A DNA stretch of 64,000 bases from assembly GCF_022049065.2 (NCBI RefSeq), contig NZ_CP095743.1, positions 1,193,001 to 1,257,000 on the forward strand. The letters run 5' to 3'. Under the pieces are notes generated by a model, which worked only from the letters and a program-made list of their open reading frames with translations, was not told the origin of the DNA and did not search any database. The translations under genes and the position numbers were made by a program. How positions within the stretch are numbered: position 1 is the first letter of the stretch; each line of letters opens with the position of its first letter. The DNA is from Niallia sp. Man26. GTDB taxonomy: Bacteria; Bacillota; Bacilli; Bacillales; Cytobacillaceae. Below are positions 18,386 through 28,671 of the stretch, in pieces.

Positions 18386-18550
18386 GTCTGTAAACAAACT
18401 TTAAAGAGGAACTGTATTCATTCTATAAATAATCGAAATGGATGGGGACTACAGAAAAAACTGCTCGCTTTGAATGCATCATATCATTTAAATGTCCTGC
18501 TAATCTTTAAAGCAATATTTATTCTTAATTCCTTTTTTTCTTAGCAAACT

Positions 18551-18583
18551 AAAAGGGCATCCTATTTTTTAGGATACCCTTTT
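18551..18583 (-). terminator. Terminator of the opuA operon
   Basis: Arms of about 13 bp ending AGGATACCCTTTT, seven bases after the opuAC stop on the minus strand. Confidence 0.8.
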
Positions 18584-18589
18584 GATGGA

Positions 18590-20317
<1,728 letters not shown>

Positions 20318-20318
<1 letters not shown>

Positions 20319-21556
20319 TAGTTAAGCACCTCCGTTTTTTGTGTTTCAATCATTTCTAATGAACTGTTAATATTTTCATTATTGCCGGCAAGTGCACCGA
20401 TAACAGCACCTCTGACAAGCATGCCTTTCAAGCGATGTTCCCCGTCTGTTACTGCAACAGGTATACTTGCAGTTGAAACTTTATCGAAGAGGTCAACCAG
20501 CAATGTTTCCCCGCTTACTGTTACTGTCTCTTCCAATATTTCATGCAGAGGTATGTTGCTTTCAACCGCTTTTTTAGCTGCATCTGCTGTTACAGCACCA
20601 AGCAGCACTCTTTTTTTATTGACTACATAAATGCTGGATATTCCGAGGTCTCTCATCATTTGGAGAGCAACACGAGGCCCTTTGTCTACGTTAACAGCTT
20701 CTGCACGTTTCATAACATGGTTTGCTGTTAATACTTTCGAAAGATCAACATCTTCGACAAAACGCTCGACATAGTCGTTAGAAGGATTCATTAAGATTTC
20801 CTCTGGTGTACCTACTTGGACAATGGTTCCGTCCTTCATTAAGGCGATACGGTCACCAATACGTAAAGCTTCATCTAAATCATGTGTAATAAAGATGATT
20901 GTTTTTTCCATATTTGATTGCAAATCAAGTAATTCATCCTGCATATCTTTACGGATTAACGGGTCAAGTGCACTAAAAGCTTCATCCATCAGCAATACGT
21001 CTGGATCATTTGCAAGTGCTCTCGCAAGACCAACCCTCTGCTGCATTCCGCCGCTGAGCTGATCTGGATATTGGTTTTCATAACCTTCTAAGCCGACTAG
21101 TTTAAGAGATTCTAAAGCACGCTGTTTTCTGGCAGCTTTATCGATCCCTTGTATTTCCAAGCCAAACTCTGTATTTTCCAGAATCGTGCGGTGCGGAAGA
21201 AGAGCGAACTTTTGGAATACCATGCTAATCTTTTCTCTTCTGACTTTACGTAGTTCTTCCTTAGACATTTTCACAATGTCCTTGCCATCAATGTAGATTT
21301 TCCCTAGTGTGGGATCAATAAGTCTGTTCAGCAAACGGACTAGTGTTGATTTACCGCTCCCTGATAATCCCATAATGACAAATATTTCGCCTGCTTTAAT
21401 TTCAAAGCTTGCTTTGTTAACACCGACAGTTGAACCTGTCTTTTTTAATATTTCCCCTTTACTCTCACCCTTTTGGAGAAGGGAAATGGCTTTTTTGCTG
21501 TTTTTACCGAAGATTTTTGTAACATCTTCAATTTTCACTTTTACGTTGTTTTCCAT
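20318..21556 (-). CDS. opuAA: Glycine betaine ABC ATPase with CBS domains
   Basis: ATPase of OpuA, 412 residues. It has Walker [10 protein letters not shown], signature LSGGMQQR, Walker B VLLMDEA and switch ITHDLDEA. Two CBS domains follow (about 275-400), which in the OpuA family bind cyclic-di-AMP and sense ionic strength. It is the first gene of the operon. The upstream region contains two copies of an operator-like palindrome at 21660-21689 and, divergently, a GbsR-family gene. Confidence 0.95.
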
Positions 21557-21659
21557 TCTTTCACCTCGTTTTTTCGGGAACCGTCAAGCTGGCACTCCAT
21601 AAGTATAGTATTAATTAACTTATTCTCGCAAAGCTTATATTCAGTCAAATTCATTCATT

Positions 21660-21689
21660 CTGTACGTACAGAAAAAACTGTACGTACTG
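21660..21689. promoter_or_regulatory. Tandem palindromes, candidate opuA operator
   Basis: CTGTACGTACAG (21660-21671) is a perfect 12 bp palindrome. A near copy CTGTACGTACTG lies at 21678-21689, exactly 18 bases on. They are about 105-135 bp upstream of opuAA and 190-220 bp upstream of the divergent GbsR-type gene. Spacing of under two helical turns suits cooperative dimer binding. The regulator assignment is inferred from proximity. Confidence 0.6.
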
Positions 21690-21880
21690 TAATAGAAGTT
21701 TCCTTACAATTCCTCTTAAATACTGCCGAATGCTATTGTGATTGTTTCTTTACAAATTTATTAATCATGATAATCTATAAAGGAATAATAATTAATTTGA
21801 ACAAACGTAGATGCGAAAAAGTGGAGAGTTGCCACAAAGATACAAAGCATCAGTTTCTCCGTTTTTCTTCTATATAATGA

Positions 21881-22447
21881 ATGATGAAATTGGATGTGAA
21901 TATAGCAATGGAAGGTAAAGAACAACTGGAAAGGGCTCGAGAAAGAGTAATTGACGTAATTGCTCAAAATATGGACTTGTATGGCGTAACAGATTCAATC
22001 GGCAGACTATATGGAATGTTAATGTTTCAAGAGCAGCCAATGACACTGGATGAAATGAAAGAAGAGCTCGGCATGAGCAAAACGAGCATGAGTACATCTG
22101 TCAGAACTTTATTGGAATTGAAGATGGTCGATAAAGTATGGAAAAAAGGGGTAAGAAAGGATCTATACAAGGCAGAAAGTGATTGGTACCAAAACTTTGT
22201 TGATTTTTTTGCAATTAAGTGGAGAGCGGCTATTTCGGAAAATGAAACCGAAATGAAAAAATCACTGACTGAATTAAACAAGCTATTGGACCGGGAAGAT
22301 GTCGACGAAGAAGTAAAAGAAATGGCGAAAAGCGACATCCAAAAACTCGAGTACGCTCTAAATTACTATGATTGGCTCGAAAGATTTGTAGACAGTCTGG
22401 AATCAAAGGAAATCTTTAAGCTTATACCTATGAAGGAAACAGAATAA
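21881..22447 (+). CDS. GbsR-family regulator, OpuAR type
   Basis: MarR-like winged-helix regulator of the GbsR/OpcR family, 188 residues. The winged helix spans about 45-100 (MTLDEMKEELGMSKTSMSTSVRTLLEL). The C-terminal helical part with YQNFVDFFAIKWR is typical of GbsR proteins, which bind choline or betaine-like ligands. It is divergent from opuA. A GbsR-type repressor of a neighbouring opuA operon (OpuAR) is known in Bacillus infantis. The start is uncertain: no good ribosome site precedes ATG 21881, and ATG 21908 (MEGKEQLERA) is also possible. Confidence 0.82.
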   Translation: MMKLDVNIAMEGKEQLERARERVIDVIAQNMDLYGVTDSIGRLYGMLMFQEQPMTLDEMKEELGMSKTSMSTSVRTLLELKMVDKVWKKGVRKDLYKAESDWYQNFVDFFAIKWRAAISENETEMKKSLTELNKLLDREDVDEEVKEMAKSDIQKLEYALNYYDWLERFVDSLESKEIFKLIPMKETE

Positions 22448-22453
22448 CAAACT

Positions 22454-22488
22454 AAAAGGCCTCTCTATAATTTAAGAGAGGCCTTTTT
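22454..22488 (+). terminator. Terminator of the GbsR-type gene
   Basis: AAAAGGCCTCTCT/AGAGAGGCCTTTTT stem with an 8-base loop. Confidence 0.9.
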
Positions 22489-22690
22489 AGTTTTTCAGAA
22501 AAAATATTTCACTAAGAGAATGTTGATTGGAACGAATAGGTGAGACAGCAGCTGTGCTCCTTTTAGCAATGAGAAAGAGTGCGTGTGCCTGCTTGTACTA
22601 GTCAAAAACCTAAAAAATGTGCATTTGACTATCGCACATTCTGGGGGTTTTGAATAGGATATATGGAATTTAAAAAAGGAGGAGTTAATT

Positions 22691-22792
22691 ATGGGTGAAG
22701 TAGGATACGGCGGAGGTTTCGCTCTATTAGTAGTTTTGTTCATCTTGTTGGTAATCATTGGCGCTTCTTGGGGCTACGGCGGACTTTACTAA
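22691..22792 (+). CDS. YjcZ-like tiny spore membrane protein (1)
   Basis: 33 residues: a Gly/Tyr-rich N-terminus (GEVGYGGGFA), one hydrophobic helix and a short GYGG tail. This is the pattern of the YjcZ/Tiny_TM_bacill family, annotated as sporulation proteins. AAAAGGAGG is 8 bases upstream. A second member follows after 37 bases with no terminator between them, so they are probably co-transcribed. The molecular function is unknown. Confidence 0.8.
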   Translation: MGEVGYGGGFALLVVLFILLVIIGASWGYGGLY

Positions 22793-22829
22793 GAGATAAA
22801 AATAATTAAATTATAAGGAGGAACACTAT

Positions 22830-22967
22830 ATGTACGGATATGGTGGATGTGGTTATCCTAGCTACGGTTATTCATGCGGAGGACATGGTTACGGCGGAGG
22901 TTTCGCGTTAATCGTTGTTTTGTTTATTCTTTTGATTATTGTAGGTGCAGCTTGCTTTAAATGGTAA
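22830..22967 (+). CDS. YjcZ-like tiny spore membrane protein (2)
   Basis: 45 residues. The N-terminal 24 are rich in Gly, Tyr and Cys ([14 protein letters not shown]). One membrane helix of nearly the same sequence as its neighbour follows ([14 protein letters not shown]). The Gly/Tyr extension resembles spore-coat or cuticle-like low-complexity segments. AAGGAGG precedes the ATG. It looks like a tandem duplication with an added N-terminus, followed by a strong terminator. Confidence 0.8.
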   Translation: MYGYGGCGYPSYGYSCGGHGYGGGFALIVVLFILLIIVGAACFKW

Positions 22968-22980
22968 GTATATGGAGTAA

Positions 22981-23011
22981 GCCTGATTCCAGACGTGGAA
23001 TCAGGCTTTTT
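22981..23011 (+). terminator. Terminator of the yjcZ-like pair
   Basis: Perfect 11 bp arms GCCTGATTCCA/TGGAATCAGGC with a GACG loop and TTTTT. Confidence 0.92.
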
Positions 23012-23313
23012 CGATAAAAAAAATAAAAAAAACGATAAAAAATGTTTAGAGCCTAAAAATAACGGGTAAAGAATACTAAAAAAAATTTTTGAATTAGGGA
23101 CGTGAGGGGACATGCAAAGAAGATGGGTTATTTACCGTTTGACAGCACAGGAAAAATTCAATTAAAACATAGTTACATATCATGAATAAACCATTGTCAC
23201 TTTTTACCATATATTACAATAGGTGTTGGAGTAGTATAATTATAGACATATAACATAGGGCATCAATTTATATCTTAAAAATACATATATTCTTTATAGA
23301 ATCGGGGGAAATT
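23012..23313. other. Intergenic region before the CheB-CheR kinase
   Basis: AT-rich; no gene is seen. The best promoter candidate is ATTACA at 23213-23218, a 16-base spacer and TATAAT at 23235-23240, about 75 bases before the kinase start. That start is preceded by TCGGGGGAA. Confidence 0.4.
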
Positions 23314-26300
23314 ATGACTGAAAACATCTCTACCCATTCATCGGAGCATACTGATAGGATGAATGACTATTATGTGGTCGGAATTGGGGCTTCGGCTGGC
23401 GGACTGGAAGCAATTGAACAGTTTTTTGCCAATATGCCTTCAAACACAGGTATGGTCTTTGTCATTGTACAGCACCTTTCATCCAAGTATAAGAGTTTTA
23501 TGCCGGAGTTGCTCGCCAAAAAAACGAACATGAATATTTTACGGGCGGCAAAAGGAATGCAGTTGGTTCCTAATACGATCTATTTAAATCCTCCGAATCA
23601 GTTCTTAACAATTAAAGAAGGAGTTTTTGAGCTGGAGGAATATGAGAAAGACAAGCATTATAACTTTCCAATCGATACATTTTTCAGGTCGCTTGCCTAT
23701 GAAAAGCAGCAGAAGGCAATAAGTATTGTTTTTTCAGGTAATGGAACAGATGGGACAGAAGGTATTCAGATCATAAAAGAGAATGGAGGAATTGTGTTTG
23801 TTCAGGAAAAAGATACAGCTAAATTCCATAACATGCCAAAAAGTGCAATCACTTCAGGAGTTGCTGATTATGTAGAAGCTCCTTCTGACATTCCTGTAAT
23901 CATCCAGACAATTACAGATCCATCCAGCTTAAATTATAGTGAAGAGTCACTTAAGCATATCTTTAATATTTTGCTGAAAAAAACAGGTATTAACTTCTCC
24001 TATTATAAAAAAAGCAGTGTGCTGCGCAGAATCGAAAGAAGAATGAAGGTAATTAAAGATCCGCTGCATTCATTAGATGCGTACCGTGATTATTTGTTTA
24101 AGGTTCCAGAGGAGATTGATTTACTGCAAAAGGATCTTCTTATCGGTGTAACTCAATTTTTCAGAGATCCAGAAGCCTTTAAGGAAATCGAGAAGCTGAT
24201 ACCAGAGCTTGTAGAAAGAAAAATAAAAAATGGTGAAGAAGAAATCCGGGTGTGGACTGTAGGCTGTTCAACAGGACAAGAAGCGTATACAATGGCTATG
24301 CTTATTGATCAATATATCGAGACAATTGAAGATTCAATTGATTTTCGTATTTTTGCAACAGATGTTGATAAAGATTCTATAAAGACGGCTAGCCAAGGGA
24401 TATATGATAGTGAACTGTTAAGCGAAATTCCGTCATACATAAAAGAAAAATACTTTGAGCCTGCCGGTGAAAAGTACCAAGTTAAGAAAACAATCAGAAA
24501 GAAAATTGTGTTTGCTCCCCATAATATTTCAAAAGACTCCCCTTTTGTAAATATTGACTTAATCAGCTGCCGCAATATGATGATTTACTTCCAGCCTGAA
24601 TTGCAGCAAAGAATCTTGTCGCTTTTCCATTTTTCCCTGATTGAGGATGGAATACTATTTTTAGGATCAAGTGAAACAGTTGGCAAGCTTTCTGGCTTTT
24701 TTGAGCCTATCCATTCTAAATGGAAAATCTATCGCAACAAGCAAAGTGATAAATGGGATTTGAAGGAGCCTGCAATTCATTCCAAAACTAAGGCGAAGGA
24801 AACCACAAATTCCGATGTGCATGTACCTACCACATTCTTTGATGCACTGCCAGGACGAAAGGTAGACTTGCTTTATCAAAAGCTTGTTAATGATTTTATT
24901 AATCCATGCATCATTTTAAATGAGCAGAATGAAGTGGTGCTCACCTCGAAAAAGGCGAATCGTTTTTTATCGGTTCCGATTGGTGAAACGAATTACAGTA
25001 TTTTTAAAATGGTTCCAGCTCATCTGTCGGTCATTATTGGAACAGGTTTAAAAAAACTAAGAGAAAACGAATCAGAAGTAACGTATAAAAATGTGCTGTT
25101 AGTCATTGACAAGGAAGAAAAATATTTCGACTTAACGATTAAAAGATTTCTTGATAAAGATGCTCTTTCGATTCTTTTGTTTCATGAGGAAGAAGAAAGT
25201 AAAGGAATTATTTCCTCACCTATCTATTTTGACCATGACAGCACAATCAGTGAAAGGGTCATCGATTTAGAGCAGGAATTATTCTATACGCAACAGAATC
25301 TGCAGACAACAATAGAGGAGCTTGAAACGTCCAATGAAGAGCTGCAATCAACGAATGAAGAGCTGATTGCCTCTAATGAAGAGCTGCAATCGACCAATGA
25401 GGAGCTGCAATCTGTCAACGAAGAGCTTATAAATGTTAATAATGAATACGAGAATAAGATTGCCGAGTTAACCGATTTAACGAATGACTTGGATAATCTA
25501 TTAATAAACACAAATATAGGAACGATCTTTTTAGATAAAGGTTTCAACATTAAATTATTTACACCAGAAGTGCAGAAAATCGTCAATGTGCTGGACATGG
25601 ATATTGGCCGTCCGTTATTTCATATCTCCCATAATTTAGAGCACGGTTCCTTACTTGAGGACGCAAAGGAAGTATTGAAAACGACATCTAAAGTGGAAAG
25701 AGAAATTCGCAGCTATGACGGCAACTGGTATGGCATGAAGGCAATGCCTTACCGCACGAGCGATAATATTGTCGATGGTGTTGTTATTACTTTTACCGAT
25801 ATTACAGAAATTAAAACCTATAATCAAAAGCTGAGTCTGACTTCCAGCGTGATTGAACAGAGTCCGACAAGCATTATTATTACCGATAAAGCTGGTAGAA
25901 TTGAATATACAAATGAGCGCTTTAAGCTTCAGACTAAGCAAGAACTCGATTGTATAGGCCTGCATATATTAGATGTGTACGAGCAATACTTAAATGCAGA
26001 GGGATTTCTAGCAGTTTGGGAAGCTATTAAAGCAGGCAATGATTGGGAAGGGAATATTACTTACCGTTTGGATGATGGTATTGAAAGATGGGAGAATGTC
26101 AGTTTTCATCCGATTAAAGATTCGTATGGAAATTTAGTTAATATTCTTCGCACATCTGAGGATATAACGGAAAATAAAAAATCAGAAGCCATGCTGAAAA
26201 AATCAGAAATGCTTTCTGCTGTCGGCCAGCTTGCCGCAGGTATTGCCCATGAAATTCGAAATCCATTAACTTCACTGAAAGGCTTCTTGCAGCTGATGAT

Positions 26301-26856
26301 GCAGAGCAATACATATAACAAGGAATATACGGAAGTGATGTTCTCAGAATTCAATAGGCTGGAGTTGATTATCAGTGAATTCCTAGTATTGGCAAGACCG
26401 CAAGCTGTTGCATTTAAAGAGCAGCAAATAGAAGGAATTCTAGAAGATGTCAATGTATTGCTGAGTACTCAGGCAATCTTAAAAAATATCAGTCTTGCAC
26501 TAGACTATGAACTGAATATGCCTCCTGTTTATTGTAATGAAAAAGAGTTGAAGCAGCTGTTTATCAACATGATTAAAAATGCAATGGAAGCAATGGATTC
26601 AGAAGGTGCAATCTCTATTTCTGCCCGAATGGAAACAGAAGGTCAGCTTCTTGTCAAAGTGTCAGACCAAGGGAAGGGAATACCGAAGGAGCAGCTAGAA
26701 AGAATGGGCGAGCCTTTCTTTACAACAAAGGAAAAAGGAACTGGCTTAGGATTGATGATCAGTCAAAAAATCATTGATAACCATAAAGGCACACTGACTT
26801 TCCATAGTGAAGTAGGAGTAGGTACAACTGTTGAAATGAGATTTCCTGTCAAATGA
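23314..26856 (+). CDS. CheB-CheR-PAS hybrid histidine kinase
   Basis: Large cytoplasmic sensor of 1180 residues. CheB methylesterase domain (about 18-200) keeps the catalytic Ser27 (GASAGG), His54 (QHLS) and Asp146 (GNGTDG). The CheR methyltransferase domain (about 205-475) has the SAM loop VGCSTGQEAYT and the ISCRN motif. A PAS-like region is followed by a coiled coil of heptads based on NEELQS (about 648-730), two further PAS domains (about 735-950), a HisKA domain with phospho-His979 (AHEIRNP) and an HATPase (NAMEAM, GKGIPKEQ, GTGLGLM). The kinase part resembles Bacillus sporulation kinases. It lacks a receiver domain. No che operon is nearby, so the CheB/CheR part probably does not serve chemotaxis. 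Confidence 0.9.
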   Translation: MTENISTHSSEHTDRMNDYYVVGIGASAGGLEAIEQFFANMPSNTGMVFVIVQHLSSKYKSFMPELLAKKTNMNILRAAKGMQLVPNTIYLNPPNQFLTIKEGVFELEEYEKDKHYNFPIDTFFRSLAYEKQQKAISIVFSGNGTDGTEGIQIIKENGGIVFVQEKDTAKFHNMPKSAITSGVADYVEAPSDIPVIIQTITDPSSLNYSEESLKHIFNILLKKTGINFSYYKKSSVLRRIERRMKVIKDPLHSLDAYRDYLFKVPEEIDLLQKDLLIGVTQFFRDPEAFKEIEKLIPELVERKIKNGEEEIRVWTVGCSTGQEAYTMAMLIDQYIETIEDSIDFRIFATDVDKDSIKTASQGIYDSELLSEIPSYIKEKYFEPAGEKYQVKKTIRKKIVFAPHNISKDSPFVNIDLISCRNMMIYFQPELQQRILSLFHFSLIEDGILFLGSSETVGKLSGFFEPIHSKWKIYRNKQSDKWDLKEPAIHSKTKAKETTNSDVHVPTTFFDALPGRKVDLLYQKLVNDFINPCIILNEQNEVVLTSKKANRFLSVPIGETNYSIFKMVPAHLSVIIGTGLKKLRENESEVTYKNVLLVIDKEEKYFDLTIKRFLDKDALSILLFHEEEESKGIISSPIYFDHDSTISERVIDLEQELFYTQQNLQTTIEELETSNEELQSTNEELIASNEELQSTNEELQSVNEELINVNNEYENKIAELTDLTNDLDNLLINTNIGTIFLDKGFNIKLFTPEVQKIVNVLDMDIGRPLFHISHNLEHGSLLEDAKEVLKTTSKVEREIRSYDGNWYGMKAMPYRTSDNIVDGVVITFTDITEIKTYNQKLSLTSSVIEQSPTSIIITDKAGRIEYTNERFKLQTKQELDCIGLHILDVYEQYLNAEGFLAVWEAIKAGNDWEGNITYRLDDGIERWENVSFHPIKDSYGNLVNILRTSEDITENKKSEAMLKKSEMLSAVGQLAAGIAHEIRNPLTSLKGFLQLMMQSNTYNKEYTEVMFSEFNRLELIISEFLVLARPQAVAFKEQQIEGILEDVNVLLSTQAILKNISLALDYELNMPPVYCNEKELKQLFINMIKNAMEAMDSEGAISISARMETEGQLLVKVSDQGKGIPKEQLERMGEPFFTTKEKGTGLGLMISQKIIDNHKGTLTFHSEVGVGTTVEMRFPVK

Positions 26857-26884
26857 AAAAAACCCTTAGTAAAGGGCTTTTTTC
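26857..26884. terminator. Bidirectional terminator between convergent genes
   Basis: CCCTT/AAGGG core flanked by A and T runs. It starts at the kinase stop codon and overlaps the last codons of the convergent gene. Confidence 0.7.
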
Positions 26885-27471
26885 ATTTCATCAACAAGAG
26901 ACTTTATTTCATACAGCTCATCATAAATCATTTCCGAATATTCCCCTTTTCCATCTTCAATAATGAGCGGGGAAATAACACCGAGCAGGTCAACTATTGT
27001 GGAAGTTGACCTTTTAACTTTATCCAGCTTTTTCTTTGTATCGAGATTTTGAAGATGATCAAGACTTTCTTTATCCTGCTTTAAGACTGGAGGCATAATT
27101 TTTATATCCTGCCCAGCCTGCAGTTTGAGCAATGCTTCTCTTAGCTGGTTTAGCTCATAGGAAAGATTGATATATTGGCTGTCTATGAAATGACAAACGA
27201 TATAATAATGTTTGTTAGCTGAATCATATGTATATTGAATCTGACATAGAGCCAAACCTTCACTTGTTTTCATATTCGCTTCCATCGATGTTTTTCCATG
27301 GCTGTCTGTAAGAAAGGCAATCGTTTTTTCGCGGCTTTCAAGATCAACGAGCTCCAGAAAACTATCAGCAGCAAAAAACCTCGCCTTGCTTGCATTAGAT
27401 CTTGCTAATATGGAATAGCGGTCGTTTATTAGGAAGAATGGCATTGGCATCAAAGATAAATCTACCATCAT
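26866..27471 (-). CDS. PAS-like/coiled-coil protein, unknown
   Basis: Unrecognised 201-residue soluble protein. The N-terminal 105 residues have a PAS-like pattern (FFLINDRYSILARSNASK near the start, then a short extra-strand region ending YYIVCHF). A helical C-terminus with a heptad-like stretch (LNQLREALLKLQ) and a STSTIVDLLGVISPLI segment follows. The start overlaps the stop of the cobalamin-binding gene by 4 bases, so the two are co-translated and probably bind each other. It may carry the light or B12 signal to a partner. No enzymatic motif is visible. Confidence 0.5.
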   Translation of the reverse strand: MMVDLSLMPMPFFLINDRYSILARSNASKARFFAADSFLELVDLESREKTIAFLTDSHGKTSMEANMKTSEGLALCQIQYTYDSANKHYYIVCHFIDSQYINLSYELNQLREALLKLQAGQDIKIMPPVLKQDKESLDHLQNLDTKKKLDKVKRSTSTIVDLLGVISPLIIEDGKGEYSEMIYDELYEIKSLVDEMKKALY

Positions 27472-28145
27472 AAAGAGTCACCTCTTGCAGAATGAATAAA
27501 GCTGCTTTCTTCATTGTAATCTTTAAGCCAGTATTTCAACTGTGATTGTTCTGATATAAAGATGGTTGCAGGACTTGCATATGGTCTTAAGTTATAATCA
27601 TGAAGCAGTCTGCTTCCGACAATTATTGCAGGCTGTGGTGTTAGCTCTTCAAGCTGTTCAATATATGGGCGGAGAGTTGGAATTGAATAAGACATCGACA
27701 GGGACATGCCAATTACATCAGGCTTCCATTTCTGTGCCATATAAACAGCGTGTTCAAGCGGAAGGTTAGCACCGAGGTTTTTGACATCCCAGCCAGCTTC
27801 TTCGAAGGTCGAAGCTACCATTTTTAGCCCTAGCGTATGGTGTTCCCCTTCTAGGCAAAATAATAATGCCTTTTTTGCTAGTGCATCGTTCTTTTGGATA
27901 TTCAGCATAAAATGAGAGAGTATGATTTCGCAAATACCTGTAGCTAAATGCTCATCTGCAACACTTATTTCGTTTTTTTGCCATAATTCTCCGATATAAT
28001 TCATGGCAGGTGTAATTAATTCATCGTAAATAAAAGAAGTATTATAGCCTTGATAATCAAGTTCCTGAATAATTGCCATGCTTTTTTGTATATTGCCTTC
28101 AAGTAAAGCGCCAGCAAGCTCTTTAGCCGAAACGAAATGCGTCAC
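27468..28145 (-). CDS. Stand-alone cobalamin-binding, CarH-like sensor
   Basis: 225-residue soluble protein with no DNA-binding domain. The N-terminal four-helix B12 cap (about 5-88) contains Trp55 and Glu65-His66, a W-x9-EH arrangement like that of CarH-type AdoCbl photoreceptors. The Rossmann-like B12 domain (about 92-205) has the E-x-H-x-x-G motif (Glu101, His103, Gly106), giving the lower axial His, followed by the SLSMS and IIVGSR loops. The residue after Trp55 is Gln, where CarH has the His that ligates cobalt after light. AerR is a known stand-alone photoreceptor of this general type. It is co-translated with the PAS-like gene and divergent from a small helical gene. Confidence 0.75.
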   Translation of the reverse strand: MTHFVSAKELAGALLEGNIQKSMAIIQELDYQGYNTSFIYDELITPAMNYIGELWQKNEISVADEHLATGICEIILSHFMLNIQKNDALAKKALLFCLEGEHHTLGLKMVASTFEEAGWDVKNLGANLPLEHAVYMAQKWKPDVIGMSLSMSYSIPTLRPYIEQLEELTPQPAIIVGSRLLHDYNLRPYASPATIFISEQSQLKYWLKDYNEESSFIHSARGDSL

Positions 28146-28278
28146 TTTGTATTGTCACGTCCAATCTGGAGTATTGTCTTCGTTATGAATGAAGTTTCGA
28201 AATTGTAGTAAATAAATTATACTATAAATACTGGATCAGTTAACTAGAAAATCATAGAAGGGATAAAGAGATAAAGAG

Positions 28279-28635
28279 ATGAATCTTTTGGATAAAGAAA
28301 AAATCGTCGAAAAACTGTTTGTTAAGTTTTATGAACAGTATCCTGATTTAGTAAGGTTTGGAGAAAATGGGAGAAAACGAACAAGAGAGGATATAAACTA
28401 TCATTTTCAGTATATGGAAACGGCCTTTTCTCTTCAAAATAAGCAGATATTCCATGATTATATCATCTGGTTAAGTGAGGTCCTTGAGACAAGAGGAGTA
28501 GGTAAGCATTTACTTTATATAAACTTGGAGTGGATTGCTAGTGAGCTTCGCGAATTAGAACAGACAGATGAAATAATCTTTTATCTGGAAATCTTGGCTG
28601 AAGGGATGGTAATCATTAAAGCAGGCAGTCAATAA
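28279..28635 (+). CDS. Small all-helical protein, possible B12-sensor partner
   Basis: 118 residues, predicted mostly alpha-helical, with no signal peptide or membrane helix. The stretch GRKRTREDINYHFQYMETAF, then DYIIWLSEVLETRGV, reminds me of the helical domain sometimes fused ahead of B12-binding domains in other bacteria. I cannot confirm that from sequence alone. It is divergent from the cobalamin sensor over a 133-base promoter region, and followed by a terminator shared with tatD. I infer that it works with the B12 protein. Confidence 0.5.
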   Translation: MNLLDKEKIVEKLFVKFYEQYPDLVRFGENGRKRTREDINYHFQYMETAFSLQNKQIFHDYIIWLSEVLETRGVGKHLLYINLEWIASELRELEQTDEIIFYLEILAEGMVIIKAGSQ

Positions 28636-28640
28636 TGAAG

Positions 28641-28670
28641 GAAAACTCCAGCAGATTTGCTGGAGTTTTC
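28641..28670. terminator. Bidirectional terminator
   Basis: Near-perfect 12 bp arms AAAACTCCAGCA/TGCTGGAGTTTT. It serves the 118-residue gene on the plus strand and the thiamine operon on the minus strand. Confidence 0.9.
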
Positions 28671-28671
28671 C

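Noticed and set aside
21829-21878. Promoter of the GbsR-type gene
   Set aside because: TATAAT at 21873-21878 almost touches the ATG and the only TTGCCA is 38 bases away, so no promoter was called.
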